Source of the DNA: Methylophilus sp. | Lineage (GTDB): Bacteria; Pseudomonadota; Gammaproteobacteria; Burkholderiales; Methylophilaceae | Length of the DNA stretch: 6,345 bases | Direction: 5' to 3' | Assembly (NCBI GenBank): GCA_027489475.1 | Contig: JAIXZQ010000099.1 | Location: 1-6,345, forward strand | Part shown: piece after piece, positions 1 to 5,309 of the stretch | How the letters are laid out: each line of letters begins with the position of its first letter | Numbering within the stretch: the stretch's first letter is position 1 | Notes under the pieces: model-generated | Told to the model about the DNA's origin: nothing | Database searches by the model: none | What the model saw: the letters and a program-made list of their open reading frames with translations, nothing else | Made by a program: the position numbers and the translations under genes

Positions 1-392
1 ATGGCAATCTGTTGGGCGGATTCTTCACCACTGATATAAAACGCCTTGAGGCGCTGCCCAACGCGACAGACGGTTTGCAATAGCAAGGTCGATTTCCCAA
101 TGCCGGGATCGCCACCAATCAACACCACGCCGCCCGCCACCAGGCCGCCGCCCAGCACACGGTCAAATTCGGCGATGCCGGTCGCTTGACGTGAGACGTC
201 TTGCGCCTCTACGTCGGCCAATTTTTGCAATTGTGCCGTCGGCGCCAAGCTGGCAAATCGGCTTTGGCTGGGCGTTTCTGCCACTGTTTCTACCAAGGTG
301 TTCCAGGCCTGGCAACTGGGGCACTGGCCTTGCCACTTGGGCTCAGAGGCGCCACACTCAGTACAGGTATAAATGGTTTTTGCTTTGGCCAT
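1..392 (-). CDS. radA: DNA repair protein RadA, N-terminal part (runs off the left edge)
   Basis: RadA (Sms) is a cytoplasmic RecA-like ATPase that drives branch migration of recombination intermediates and helps repair and natural transformation. The first 130 residues are present. They begin MAKAKTIYTC and carry the family's C4 zinc finger (C10-x2-C13 and C24-x2-C27, with KWQGQCPSC). A linker follows, then TGIAEFDRVLGGGL (71-84), the Walker A motif GGDPGIGKST (93-102), and YISGEES (119-125), the start of the RadA-type core. The KNRFG motif and the Lon-like C-terminal domain lie outside the window. The ATG at 392 is well fixed, because an in-frame TGA (398-396) lies two codons upstream. No clear Shine-Dalgarno sequence is visible. 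It lies 82 nt after alr, and that gap shows no strong terminator, so cotranscription with dnaB-alr is likely. Family identification is certain from sequence; operon membership is inferred. Confidence 0.97.
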   Translation of the reverse strand, partial: MAKAKTIYTCTECGASEPKWQGQCPSCQAWNTLVETVAETPSQSRFASLAPTAQLQKLADVEAQDVSRQATGIAEFDRVLGGGLVAGGVVLIGGDPGIGKSTLLLQTVCRVGQRLKAFYISGEESAQQIA

Positions 393-474
393 ATGTCAGT
401 CAGGCAATGATTAGAAGAGTGTGCATCACGCCTTATACATACTGGCGTTAGCAAAGCTGATGAAGAATAATCGC

Positions 475-1557
475 TTAAGCATGATAGGTAAACGGCACCC
501 TGGCCGTCACTGCACACAACAGCTCATAGCCTATCGTGCCCGCGGCGTGTGCCACGGCATCCACCGGCACCTGTGCGCCCCAACATTCTACCGGGCTACC
601 GACCCCCAGCGTGGGTAAATCGGTCAGGTCTACCGCCAACATATCCATAGACACCCGACCCAAAGTGCGGGTTAACTGCCCTTGCACGGCAATTGGTGTG
701 CCGGTCGGTGCATGTCTGGGATAGCCATCGGCATAGCCACAGGCAACGATGCCTACACGGGTGGGCCGTTCGGCGGTAAATAAGCCGCCATAGCCAACCT
801 GCTCACCGGGCGCCACCTCTTGCACGGCGATAATGGCCGATTGCAAGGTCATCACGGCTTGCAAGCCCAGACTGGCCGCACTGCGGCTGGCGATGGGCGT
901 CGCGCCGTAAAGCATAATACCGGGACGTACCCAGTCGTAATGGGTATCCGCGTGTTGCACAATGGCGGCGGAATTGGCGAGTGAGCGTTGGCTCAATTTG
1001 AGTGTGTCAGGCAAGCGGTCATACAGGCGTTGAATACATTGCATGGGCTGTGTCACGCCAGTGGCTGTATCGGCATTGGCAAAATGTGACATCAGCACAA
1101 TCTCACGCACCTTGTCACATGCTTCTAGCTGCGCCAATGCCTCTGCGTAAGCCTGTGGCTGAAAGCCCAAGCGATGCATACCGCTATCCAGCTTTAAAAA
1201 TACGCGAATGGGGGCGGCTAACTGGGCAGCTTGTAGCCAAGCAATCTGTGATGAATGATGCACAACAACATCGAGACTGTAGGTATCTACATCACGCATT
1301 TGGGCGGCGTCAAACACGCCCTCAAGCAACAAAATGGGCTGTTGTATCCCCGCTTGCCGCAACTGTATGGCTTCAGCAGGATTTAATACGGCAAAGGCAT
1401 CACTGTCTTGCAAGCCTTGCACGGCTTGAAGCAGGCCATGCCCATAGGCATTGGCTTTGACCACTGACATAATCTGCGCCTGCGGCGCATAGCGTTTCAC
1501 CTGTTGCAAATTGTGGCGCAAGGCGGCCAGCGAAATATGCGCGGCAATCGGGCGCAT
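475..1557 (-). CDS. alr: Alanine racemase (PLP-dependent)
   Basis: Interconverts L- and D-alanine in the cytoplasm and so supplies D-Ala for peptidoglycan. The protein has 360 residues, the normal length for the family. The PLP-binding lysine is K34 in VVKANAYGHG (32-41). Also present are LDSGMHRLG (123-131), the phosphate-contacting region RPGIMLYG (211-218), GYGGLF with the likely second catalytic base Y256, GYADGYPR (274-281), SMDM (303-306, the substrate-carboxylate loop) and TIGYELLC (341-348). No key residue is missing. The ATG shares its A with the dnaB stop codon (TAATG), with only a weak GGATGAG-like Shine-Dalgarno in the end of dnaB, which suggests translational coupling. Placement directly after dnaB is common in proteobacteria. 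Whether it is the biosynthetic (alr) or catabolic (dadX) paralogue cannot be read from motifs, but a dnaB-linked copy without dadA favours the biosynthetic role. Confidence 0.97.
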   Translation of the reverse strand: MRPIAAHISLAALRHNLQQVKRYAPQAQIMSVVKANAYGHGLLQAVQGLQDSDAFAVLNPAEAIQLRQAGIQQPILLLEGVFDAAQMRDVDTYSLDVVVHHSSQIAWLQAAQLAAPIRVFLKLDSGMHRLGFQPQAYAEALAQLEACDKVREIVLMSHFANADTATGVTQPMQCIQRLYDRLPDTLKLSQRSLANSAAIVQHADTHYDWVRPGIMLYGATPIASRSAASLGLQAVMTLQSAIIAVQEVAPGEQVGYGGLFTAERPTRVGIVACGYADGYPRHAPTGTPIAVQGQLTRTLGRVSMDMLAVDLTDLPTLGVGSPVECWGAQVPVDAVAHAAGTIGYELLCAVTARVPFTYHA

Positions 1558-2939
1558 TAATACTCATCCGGCATATAAGACGCATTGGCATAATCGGCAA
1601 AACGGGTATGCGCGCCCATAAAGGTCAACCGCACCCGCCCGATGGGGCCGTTACGCTGCTTGGCGATGATGATTTCGGCCGTGCCTTTTTCGGCACTGTC
1701 GGGATTGTAGTATTCGTCCCGGTAGACAAACATAATCAAGTCCGCATCTTGTTCGATGGCGCCAGACTCGCGCAAATCACTCATTACCGGGCGCTTATCC
1801 GGGCGCTGGTCTACACTGCGGTTTAACTGTGAAATGGCAATCAATGGCACATTCAGCTCTTTGGCCAACGCTTTAAGTGAGCGTGAAATCTCAGAAATCT
1901 CGGTAGCGCGGTTTTCACCGGCGCGACCGGCGGGCGAAGTCATCAGTTGCAAATAGTCAATGACTATCAGCCCTAACTCGCCGGTTTGGCGATGCAAGCG
2001 GCGGGCACGCGCGCGCACATCAAAGCTACTCAGGCCTGCGCCTTCATCAATATAAATCGGCGCTTCATTAAGCTTGCCCAGTGCCGTCGTCAGCTTTTCC
2101 CAATCCTCATCTTCTAAGTTGCCGTTACGCATCTTGTGCTGATCCAAGCGGCCAATCGAGCCTATCATCCGCGTGGTCAACTGCGTGGCGCCCATTTCCA
2201 TGGAAAAAATCGCCACCGCTTTATTGGTATTCAACGCCACGTTTTCGGCAATATTGATGGCAAAGGCGGTTTTACCCATAGACGGACGACCGGCAATAAT
2301 CACCATATCGCCGCCTTGCAAGCCAGAGGTCATGGAATCTAGGTCGGCAAAGCCAGTGGGAATGCCGGTGACATCGGAGTGGTTTTCGCGGGAATACAGA
2401 TAATCAATGCGGTCAGCCACTTGCGGCAGCAGGATTTGCATGCCCAAAAAGCCTTGGCTCTTGCGATTTCCGCCTTCGGCAATCTGAAATATCTTGGCTT
2501 CGGCTTCATCCAACAGTTGCTGGGCGTCACGGCCATTGGGCTGATAGGCGCTCTCGGCGATATCTGTACCAACGGCAACGAGTTGGCGCATGACAAAGCG
2601 TTCATGCACGATTTCTGCATAGCGGCGAATATTGGCTGCGGTCGGCGTATTTTGCGCCAGCATGCCCAGATAGGCGACCCCGCCCACTGCGTTCAATTCA
2701 TTGCTGTTTTCCAGCGATTCTGCCACCGTGACGATGTCTGCAGGCTGATTACGCTCAATCAAGCGCGCAATATGCTCATAAATCAGTTTATGGTCGTGCT
2801 GATAAAAATCTTGCGCCGCGAGAATATCGGCAATCTTGTCGAGCGCCTCATTGTCCAGCAACAAGCCGCCCAGCACCGACTGTTCGGCTTCAATGGAATG
2901 GGGAGGGAGTTTTAAATATTCGAGTTGTTCATCAGCCAT
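1557..2939 (-). CDS. dnaB: Replicative DNA helicase DnaB
   Basis: Hexameric 5'-3' helicase that unwinds DNA at the replication fork and recruits primase. Starting at the ATG at 2939 gives 460 residues, the usual length. The N-terminal domain opens with LPPHSIEAEQSVLGGLLLD (11-29). The RecA-like domain has Walker A GRPSMGKTA (217-225), FSMEM with the probable catalytic Glu248 (245-249), Walker B LIVIDYLQL (324-332), SQLNRSV (370-376), SDLRESGAIEQDAD (387-400) and KQRNGPIG (427-434). No intein is present. A GTG at 2993 would add 18 residues (MNCHESAKRI...) that are not family-like and would translate across the TATAAT box, so I reject it. The chosen ATG has no Shine-Dalgarno but sits 6 nt below a perfect TATAAT, so a leaderless message is possible. 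It lies 200 nt after rplI with an intrinsic terminator between, and overlaps alr by one base. Confidence 0.97.
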   Translation of the reverse strand: MADEQLEYLKLPPHSIEAEQSVLGGLLLDNEALDKIADILAAQDFYQHDHKLIYEHIARLIERNQPADIVTVAESLENSNELNAVGGVAYLGMLAQNTPTAANIRRYAEIVHERFVMRQLVAVGTDIAESAYQPNGRDAQQLLDEAEAKIFQIAEGGNRKSQGFLGMQILLPQVADRIDYLYSRENHSDVTGIPTGFADLDSMTSGLQGGDMVIIAGRPSMGKTAFAINIAENVALNTNKAVAIFSMEMGATQLTTRMIGSIGRLDQHKMRNGNLEDEDWEKLTTALGKLNEAPIYIDEGAGLSSFDVRARARRLHRQTGELGLIVIDYLQLMTSPAGRAGENRATEISEISRSLKALAKELNVPLIAISQLNRSVDQRPDKRPVMSDLRESGAIEQDADLIMFVYRDEYYNPDSAEKGTAEIIIAKQRNGPIGRVRLTFMGAHTRFADYANASYMPDEY

Positions 2940-2945
2940 AACCCG

Positions 2946-2951
2946 ATTATA
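2946..2951 (-). promoter_or_regulatory. Candidate dnaB promoter, -10 box TATAAT
   Basis: A perfect TATAAT on the minus strand ends 6 nt before the dnaB ATG (spacer CGGGTT). Transcription would then start within a base or two of the ATG, giving a leaderless or near-leaderless mRNA. That fits the absence of a Shine-Dalgarno. The hexamer 17 nt upstream is CAAAAC, a poor -35, and there is no TGn extension, so the promoter may be weak or activator-dependent. The terminator after rplI makes a separate dnaB promoter expected. Confidence 0.5.
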
Positions 2952-3084
2952 CCGAAAAGGACTGATACGTTTTGCGCTTTCATGACAGTTCACCCTTGAA
3001 AAGGGGTGCGCTTGTCAGCGCGTCAGCCAACGGTATTGCCCCGGTCTAGGGAGCATCACCGAGCGGCATGTTGTTATGGTGCAT

Positions 3085-3118
3085 AAAAACACAAAGGCTA
3101 CCGAAGTAGCCTTTGTGT
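3085..3118 (-). terminator. Rho-independent terminator after rplI, UUCG loop
   Basis: On the minus strand ACACAAAGGCTAC (3118-3106) pairs perfectly over 13 bp with GTAGCCTTTGTGT (3101-3089). They enclose the exceptionally stable C(UUCG)G tetraloop and are followed by a short U run (3089-3085). It begins 21 nt after the rplI stop codon, so it should end most rpsF-priB-rpsR-rplI transcripts before dnaB. Confidence 0.92.
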
Positions 3119-3139
3119 GGATGGTGCGAGCCGCTTAAA

Positions 3140-3589
3140 TTACGCTTCTGCAGTCACCGCAACAGTGATATCAACCACCACGTCGTGATGCAAAGCAACA
3201 CTGACGGCAAATTCACCGATGGTTTTCAGTGGGCCGTTAGGCAGACGCACTTCAGATTTTTTCACATCGTGACCGGCAGCTTGCAAGCCTTCGGCGATGT
3301 CCATGTTGGTAACAGAACCAAACAAACGGCCATCCACGCCAGCTTTTTGCGTCACTGACAACACAAAGCCAGCCAATTTTTCGCCACGTGCTTGTGAAGC
3401 AGCCAACAGCTCTGCTTGTTGTTTTTCCAGCTCTGCACGGCGGGCGGCAAATTCAGCCTTGTTGGCTTCGGTGGCGCGTTTCGCTTTGCCTTGTGGAATC
3501 AAAAAATTACGGCCGTAACCATCTTTCACTTTGACCACATCTCCCAAGGTGCCGAGGTTTGCTACTTTTTCCAATAAAATTACTTGCAT
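3140..3589 (-). CDS. rplI: 50S ribosomal protein L9
   Basis: L9 binds 23S rRNA near the base of the L1 stalk and helps keep reading frame and ribosome spacing. The 149 residues match the standard length. The N-terminal RNA-binding domain contains [19 protein letters not shown] (16-34), the L9 signature. A long charged, Ala/Glu-rich connecting helix follows (roughly 41-75, with [17 protein letters not shown]), then the second globular domain to the C-terminus. The start is set by a strong AGGAG (3600-3596) six bases before the ATG. It lies 21 nt after rpsR, is last of the four genes before the UUCG-loop terminator, and is conventionally placed next to rpsR. Nothing is unusual in the protein. 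Confidence 0.98.
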   Translation of the reverse strand: MQVILLEKVANLGTLGDVVKVKDGYGRNFLIPQGKAKRATEANKAEFAARRAELEKQQAELLAASQARGEKLAGFVLSVTQKAGVDGRLFGSVTNMDIAEGLQAAGHDVKKSEVRLPNGPLKTIGEFAVSVALHHDVVVDITVAVTAEA

Positions 3590-3610
3590 GTTGTTCTCCT
3601 AAGCCGCCAA

Positions 3611-3844
3611 TTAACCTGGGTGTTTGTCTGTGTAAGGCATCAGCGCTAGGAAACGTGCGCGCTTCACAGCGGTCGTCAGTTGGCGTTGGTATTTAGCCTT
3701 GGTACCAGTCATACGGGCTGGGATGATTTTGAAGTTTTCAGAAACGAAATCTTTTAACAGATCCACGTCTTTGTAATCGACTTCTTTAATGCCTTCTGCA
3801 CTAAAACGGCAGTAACGGCGGCGTTTGTACATATCTCTTGCCAT
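3611..3844 (-). CDS. rpsR: 30S ribosomal protein S18
   Basis: S18 sits on the platform of the 30S subunit, where it binds 16S rRNA as a heterodimer with S6. The gene product has 77 residues: [14 protein letters not shown] at the start, the [13 protein letters not shown] segment (22-34), and the conserved ITP/IPAR-type region followed by the basic RNA-binding stretch [20 protein letters not shown] (47-66). The reading frame stays open upstream to 3994, but AAGGAG (3856-3851) lies six bases before the ATG at 3844, and family length and the MAR start support it. It lies 19 nt after priB and 21 nt before rplI. S6 and S18 are made from the same transcript, which fits feedback by the S6:S18 complex on the leader upstream of rpsF. 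Confidence 0.98.
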   Translation of the reverse strand: MARDMYKRRRYCRFSAEGIKEVDYKDVDLLKDFVSENFKIIPARMTGTKAKYQRQLTTAVKRARFLALMPYTDKHPG

Positions 3845-3863
3845 GTGTAACTCCTTAAATTCT

Positions 3864-4154
3864 CTAATTCTGTATGCGCTGTAACTCTTGTATATGCAAT
3901 ACCACTTGTGTGCTTTTTGCGCTGCGCTGTGCCAAAAACCCTTTAACTTTGAGCTGATCACCGTTTTGCAACGGCAAGGTGGCTTTATTACCAATGATCA
4001 CCGCAGGGAGTAGACACTGCACTTTACGATTCATCCCCGCTTCTTGCTGTTCTGAATCATGTTGCAATTGCAATCGCAACAAGGGTAAACCAGCCGGTGT
4101 ATAGCGCAGAGGCTCAATTGATTGAACCGTTGCTGCAATCACCAGCGTATTCAC
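3864..4154 (-). CDS. priB: Primosomal replication protein N (PriB)
   Basis: PriB is a small single-stranded-DNA-binding protein with an OB fold that links PriA to DnaT/DnaC-type loading during restart of stalled forks. The 96-residue product has the family's [16 protein letters not shown] stretch (17-32) and the C-terminal GFLAQRS...LHIQELQRI pattern of OB-fold strands. The length and the gene position between rpsF and rpsR match known priB genes. The start is a GTG five bases beyond the rpsF stop codon. AAGG overlaps that stop and lies only two bases from the GTG, too close for good independent initiation, so translation probably depends on ribosomes finishing rpsF. An in-frame GTG four codons later is possible but would cut into the first predicted strand. 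Confidence 0.94.
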   Translation of the reverse strand: MNTLVIAATVQSIEPLRYTPAGLPLLRLQLQHDSEQQEAGMNRKVQCLLPAVIIGNKATLPLQNGDQLKVKGFLAQRSAKSTQVVLHIQELQRIQN

Positions 4155-4159
4155 AACCT

Positions 4160-4534
4160 TTAAGCTGCAGCCTCAGTGGTCGCAGCAGGGGCATCACCCA
4201 CGATGGATTTGGATTTTTCCTCTTTCATCATTGGGCTTGGTGCCGTCACGGCTGTTTTTGTCGCGATAGTCAGATGACGCAATACAGCATCGTTAAATTT
4301 GAAGCCGTGCTCTAATTCTTCCAGCACTTCTTGGCTGCATTCGATGTTCATCAACACGTAGTGTGCTTTGTGAACTTTTTGAATAGGATAGGCCAATTGA
4401 CGACGGCCCCAGTCTTCCAGACGATGGATGTTGCCGCCATTGCCAGTGATTTGTGCGCGATAGCGCTCAATCATGGCTGGCACTTGTTCACTCTGGTCAG
4501 GGTGAACAATAAACACGATTTCATAGTGTCGCAT
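4160..4534 (-). CDS. rpsF: 30S ribosomal protein S6
   Basis: S6 binds the 30S platform together with S18. The 124 residues start [18 protein letters not shown], the typical first strand and helix of the ferredoxin-like fold. They continue with [24 protein letters not shown] (42-65), the S6 signature, and [11 protein letters not shown]. The C-terminus from about residue 97 is a low-complexity, Lys/Glu- then Ala/Thr-rich tail ending EAAA; tails of this kind vary between species. AAGGA (4545-4541) lies six bases before the ATG. It is the first gene of the rpsF-priB-rpsR-rplI unit, with its own sigma70-like promoter and a structured leader just upstream, so the whole group is probably under ribosomal-protein feedback control. 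Confidence 0.98.
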   Translation of the reverse strand: MRHYEIVFIVHPDQSEQVPAMIERYRAQITGNGGNIHRLEDWGRRQLAYPIQKVHKAHYVLMNIECSQEVLEELEHGFKFNDAVLRHLTIATKTAVTAPSPMMKEEKSKSIVGDAPAATTEAAA

Positions 4535-4545
4535 GAGATTTCCTT

Positions 4546-4559
4546 GTGGTTAAAGCCAC
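4546..4559 (-). promoter_or_regulatory. Alternative hairpin abutting the rpsF Shine-Dalgarno
   Basis: GUGG (4559-4556) can pair with CCAC (4549-4546) around a CUUUAA loop, ending right against AAGGA. The same GUGG is needed by the outer stem of the leader element, so the two folds exclude each other. This is a possible on/off pairing switch. It is only a 4-bp stem, so support is modest. Confidence 0.35.
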
Positions 4560-4596
4560 CTTCGGGAACCAGCAAGCTGCCGGAACAAAGTGTGGC
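4555..4596 (-). promoter_or_regulatory. Structured rpsF leader, candidate S6:S18 autoregulatory element
   Basis: The minus-strand RNA folds by eye into one extended hairpin. The outer stem pairs GCCAC (4596-4592) with GUGGC (4559-4555), then, past a bulged A, CUUUG (4590-4586) with CGAAG (4564-4560). An asymmetric internal loop, UU (4585-4584) against UUCC (4568-4565), follows. An inner 6-bp stem, CCGGCA (4583-4578) with UGCUGG (4574-4569), closes on GCU. CCG occurs both at the junction of the 3' loop strand and at the inner stem. Known S6:S18 leader motifs place a CCG bulge between a stem and a hairpin upstream of rpsF, mimicking the 16S rRNA site. The structure is seen; assignment to that family rests on position and general shape. 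Confidence 0.6.
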
Positions 4597-4614
4597 AAGG
4601 TTGAAAAACACGCG

Positions 4615-4644
4615 ATTATAAACGTGAGTCCGTTGTTCAATCAA
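4615..4644 (-). promoter_or_regulatory. Sigma70-like promoter for the rpsF operon
   Basis: TTGATT (4644-4639) is separated by 18 bases from a perfect TATAAT (4620-4615). A start near 4608 would give a 5' leader of about 73 nt that contains almost nothing but the hairpin element and the Shine-Dalgarno. The -35 box begins 5 bases after the stop codon of the upstream membrane-protein gene. Confidence 0.75.
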
Positions 4645-4648
4645 GCAC

Positions 4649-4984
4649 TTATTGCTTTTTGCTAGGATTTTCCAGCGATTTATCTTCTTTGGGAAGATAG
4701 TAAGGGTCGGCGACATAGCCTGGCCCTTTCATAATAATGATGACGATTAAACCTATGATGATGACACCGATAAAAAACCAGTAAGTAAACAGCAAACCCA
4801 AAAACATAGAGTTGCGTTGAATATCATGTGCCAACAGATCGCCTGTCTGCCACCAGTCGTAGATGACTGGCGCAGCAAACAATATGCTGCCCCACAGCCC
4901 CCATTTTGGCACGCGCTTAAGCAACTGCCATTCTTTGTGACTAGGGTAGCGTACCCCGCCCGGTAATTTCGTCAACCATCCCAT
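4649..4984 (-). CDS. Small inner-membrane protein of unknown function, two membrane segments
   Basis: I do not recognise this 111-residue protein. It begins MGWLTKLPGG, has a basic amphipathic stretch (K17, K24, R25, K28) and a first hydrophobic segment at about 29-44 (WGLWGSILFAAPVIYDW). A short polar loop with HDIQRN (53-58) comes next, then a long, very hydrophobic second segment at about 60-85 (rich in F, I and V). The C-terminal tail is polar, with KGPGYVADPYYLP (86-98) and charged residues. The positive residues suggest both ends lie in the cytoplasm (inference). The start is the ATG at 4984; an adjacent upstream TTG would add one residue. No clear Shine-Dalgarno is visible. The length, codon use and conserved-looking Pro/Tyr tail argue that it is real. 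It reads in the same direction as rpsF, 114 nt upstream. Confidence 0.75.
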   Translation of the reverse strand: MGWLTKLPGGVRYPSHKEWQLLKRVPKWGLWGSILFAAPVIYDWWQTGDLLAHDIQRNSMFLGLLFTYWFFIGVIIIGLIVIIIMKGPGYVADPYYLPKEDKSLENPSKKQ

Positions 4985-5050
4985 CAATTCGCACTTTCGG
5001 TTTATGACAAGGGCATGGCTCTGTTACGCCGGCCCATGGTCAAGCAACGC

Positions 5051-5074
5051 CTCAGCCGCCTTACGGCGGCTGGG
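5051..5074. repeat. Strong GC-rich hairpin in the divergent intergenic region
   Basis: CAGCCGCC (5053-5060) and GGCGGCTG (5065-5072) form a perfect 8-bp stem with a TTAC loop; two more pairs (one G:U) extend it to 10. Neither side has a proper T run: CTCTTTT lies 12 bases beyond on the plus strand. It would fall in the 5' leader of the minus-strand membrane-protein gene if that gene starts near 5090. Confidence 0.7.
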
Positions 5075-5100
5075 CAGCGCTGTCTCTTTTATCATGAATA

Positions 5101-5123
5101 TACACAGATTTACGCAGTGTAAA
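5101..5123. repeat. Nested dyad symmetry, possible operator
   Basis: TACAC (5101-5105) mirrors GTGTA (5117-5121) over a 21-bp span, a size typical of binding sites for dimeric regulators. Overlapping it, TTTAC (5109-5113) mirrors GTAAA (5119-5123). The dyad coincides with the candidate -35/-10 region of the minus-strand gene and lies about 190 bp upstream of epsA. That it binds a protein is inference only. Confidence 0.35.
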
Positions 5124-5169
5124 GTCTAGCATTTGCTTTGGTTCGAGTCATACAATAGTAAAATGTTCT

Positions 5170-5233
5170 TGGCATTTTGCGTGGCACGACTGCAGGTGTT
5201 GCGCATCGCTAAAAAAAGATTAAAGAAATGCCA
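5170..5233. repeat. Inverted repeat TGGCATTT ... AAATGCCA upstream of epsA
   Basis: Two perfect 8-bp inverted copies (5170-5177 and 5226-5233) are separated by 48 bases in the region upstream of epsA. The centre-to-centre distance of 56 bp is about five helical turns, compatible with a looped pair of half-sites or the base of a long leader stem. It could also arise by chance. Confidence 0.35.
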
Positions 5234-5297
5234 GATAACGCCGTAAACCTAAATAAACCATGAAAACAGTGGAGAACCACTCCGCGTCAATAACAAC

Positions 5298-5303
5298 TGA
5301 GGT
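5298..5303 (+). promoter_or_regulatory. Ribosome binding site that fixes the epsA start
   Basis: TGAGGT lies six bases before the ATG at 5310. The TGA inside it (5298-5300) is in frame with epsA, so translation cannot begin further upstream. Confidence 0.85.
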
Positions 5304-5309
5304 CACTGC

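Larger units (their letters stand above)
4985..5309. other. Divergent intergenic region between the membrane-protein gene and epsA
   Basis: These 325 bases hold no convincing gene. They contain a stable hairpin (5051-5074), an 8-bp palindrome CAGCGCTG (5075-5082), a nested dyad at 5101-5123, a widely spaced inverted repeat TGGCATTT/AAATGCCA (5170-5233) and an A-rich stretch (5211-5228). On the minus strand TTTACA (5123-5118) and TATATT (5102-5097) resemble a promoter for the membrane-protein gene, but the spacer is only 15 bases. No clear sigma70 promoter for epsA could be chosen; TACAAT (5150-5155) is a possible -10 without a good -35. Confidence 0.6.

Noticed and set aside
2379..2915. 178-codon plus-strand ORF opposite dnaB
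   Set aside because: It lies antisense to a fully conserved stretch of dnaB and shows no domain or ribosome binding site; it is a shadow.
2940..2993. Upstream GTG start for dnaB adding 18 residues
   Set aside because: The extension is unlike known DnaB N-termini, its Shine-Dalgarno-like AAGG touches the GTG, and it would require translation through the TATAAT box.
3008..3021. GCGCT-TGTC-AGCGC hairpin between rplI and dnaB
   Set aside because: A 5-bp stem without a U run; too small to call a regulatory element, and the stronger UUCG hairpin already explains termination.
4644..4660. AAGCACTTATTGCTTTTT on the plus strand, resembling a small terminator
   Set aside because: No plus-strand gene precedes it, the stem is only 5 bp and AT-rich, and the sequence is explained by the end of the membrane-protein gene and the rpsF promoter.
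5140..5149. GGTTCGAGTC, resembling the T-loop box of a tRNA
   Set aside because: The flanks do not form a T stem, and no D arm, anticodon arm or acceptor stem can be built around it.
5182..5203. TGGCACG followed by TTGC, resembling a sigma54 promoter upstream of epsA
   Set aside because: The gap between the two parts is 10 bases instead of the 4 required, so the GG and GC elements are not in register.
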